Part shown: positions 5,590 to 6,568 of the stretch, piece after piece
Numbering within the stretch: position 1 is the first letter of the stretch
Layout: the number at the start of each line of letters is the position of its first letter
NCBI GenBank assembly: GCA_012512465.1
Contig: JAAZED010000101.1
Coordinates: forward strand, 1-6,568
Length of the DNA stretch: 6,568 bases
From: Oxalobacter sp.
GTDB lineage: Bacteria; Pseudomonadota; Gammaproteobacteria; Burkholderiales; Burkholderiaceae_D
Direction: 5' to 3'
Program-made: the position numbers and the translations under genes
The notes under the pieces: generated by a model
Told to the model about the DNA's origin: nothing
The model's database searches: none
What the model saw: the letters and a program-made list of their open reading frames with translations, nothing else

Positions 5590-6558
5590 ATGTCCGATCC
5601 CAATCTGATGATTTTTACCGGCAATGCCAACCCGGCGTTGGCCGCCAAAGTAGCCAGCAAACTCGGTATCCCGCTGGGCAAAGCGCATGTTTCCCGGTTT
5701 TCTGATGGTGAAGTCACCGTTGAGATCAAGGAAAATGTCCGCGGCAAGGAAGTTTTTGTCATGCAGTCCACCTGTGCACCCACCAATGACAACCTGATGG
5801 AAATCATGCTGATGGTTGATGCATTAAAACGTGCCTCTGCCAAACGCATTACCGCCGTCATCCCGTATTTTGGTTACGCCCGTCAGGATCGCCGTCCGCG
5901 TTCAACCCGCGTTGCCATCTCGGCAAAAGTCGTCGCCAACATGCTGGAAAACGGGGGGGTGGACCGTGTGCTTATCATGGATGTCCATGCCGACCAGATT
6001 CAGGGCTTTTTCGACATTCCTGTTGACAATATTTATGCGTCACCCGTTCTTTTACGCGACCTGATCAAGAAAAGATACAAAGACCTGCTCGTCGTATCGC
6101 CTGACGTCGGTGGTGTAGTCAGGGCACGCGCGCTGGCAAAGCTGCTTGACTGTGAGCTTTCCATCATCGACAAGCGCCGCCCGCGCGCCAACGAATCCGA
6201 GGTCATGAACGTTATCGGTGAAGTTGCGGGCAGAAACTGCGTCATCATGGATGACATGGTTGATACCGCAGGCACACTGACAACTGCTGCCGATATCCTG
6301 AAAGACAGGGGAGCCAAAATGGTGGTGGCCTACTGCACCCACCCGGTCCTGTCCGGCCCGGCTGTCGAACGCATCAACAATTCCAAACTGGATGAGCTGA
6401 TTGTCACTGATACCATCCCGTTATCCGATGCGGCAAAACAATGCAGCAAGATCCGCCAGGTTTCCTGCGCCGAACTGCTGGCAGAAACCATCCGCCGTAT
6501 CAGCAGAGGCGATTCGGTCATGTCTTTCTTTATGGAAGCAGAAACCATCGAAATCTGA
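5590..6558 (+). CDS. prs: Ribose-phosphate pyrophosphokinase (PRPP synthetase, class I)
   Basis: A 322-residue cytoplasmic enzyme that transfers pyrophosphate from ATP to ribose 5-phosphate, giving PRPP for purine, pyrimidine, histidine, tryptophan and NAD synthesis. Family landmarks: FSDGE (37-41), the ATP-binding YARQDRRPR (96-104), metal and ATP-binding His133 in [11 protein letters not shown] (131-141), catalytic Lys195 in DKRRP, the PRPP-binding loop [10 protein letters not shown] (221-230), and [10 protein letters not shown] (249-258). Length is close to E. coli Prs (315), and the class I residues for phosphate activation and ADP inhibition appear kept, though I did not check each one. 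A good AGGAA precedes the start. The gene ends in tandem in-frame stops, TGA (6556-6558) and TAA (6559-6561). In relatives rplY and pth usually follow; they would lie beyond the window. The hairpins before it suggest control by read-through. Confidence 0.97.
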   Translation: MSDPNLMIFTGNANPALAAKVASKLGIPLGKAHVSRFSDGEVTVEIKENVRGKEVFVMQSTCAPTNDNLMEIMLMVDALKRASAKRITAVIPYFGYARQDRRPRSTRVAISAKVVANMLENGGVDRVLIMDVHADQIQGFFDIPVDNIYASPVLLRDLIKKRYKDLLVVSPDVGGVVRARALAKLLDCELSIIDKRRPRANESEVMNVIGEVAGRNCVIMDDMVDTAGTLTTAADILKDRGAKMVVAYCTHPVLSGPAVERINNSKLDELIVTDTIPLSDAAKQCSKIRQVSCAELLAETIRRISRGDSVMSFFMEAETIEI

Positions 6559-6568
6559 TAAAAGCATT

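Overview
The window reads as a chromosomal core-gene segment of a betaproteobacterium, most likely from the Oxalobacteraceae (Oxalobacter-like). This rests on gene content and order (ptsN-hprK-rapZ, then mutY, then lolB-ispE-tRNA-Gln-prs), on HprK and RapZ lying beside ptsN, and on a moderate G+C that looks near 50%. The family call is from memory of protein sequences and gene order, not from a search. No mobile-element protein, CRISPR array, phage gene or toxin-antitoxin pair was seen.

Region 1 (64-2534, + strand) is a phosphotransferase-linked regulatory module: ptsN (EIIA-Ntr), hprK (bifunctional HPr kinase/phosphorylase) and rapZ (P-loop nucleotide-binding/RNase adapter family). The hprK-rapZ gap (1505-1667) holds a terminator-like hairpin and a 92-bp imperfect inverted repeat. 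The rapZ start is best placed at 1668, not at the upstream in-frame ATG at 1584.

Region 2 (2556-3662, - strand) is mutY, the adenine glycosylase that removes A opposite 8-oxoguanine. It is convergent with rapZ (21-bp gap, no visible terminator) and divergent from lolB (120-bp gap).

Region 3 (3783-6558, + strand) is an apparent operon. It holds lolB (outer-membrane lipoprotein receptor), ispE (isoprenoid MEP pathway, one base after lolB), a tRNA-Gln(UUG) 37 bases later, two back-to-back stem-loops of which the second looks like an intrinsic terminator or attenuator, and prs (PRPP synthetase), which ends in tandem stops TGA-TAA.

All protein genes look intact with their catalytic motifs present. 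No new biological system is evident. The items most worth a second look are: an abrupt arginine-codon switch inside ispE (all CGN up to codon 162, nearly all AGA/AGG from codon 189), with a good sigma70-like promoter in the switched part; the inverted repeat before rapZ; the double hairpin before prs; a tRNA-Gln with A1:U72 and possible pairing of its leader with the discriminator and CCA; and a RapZ without the basic C-terminal tail of the E. coli protein.
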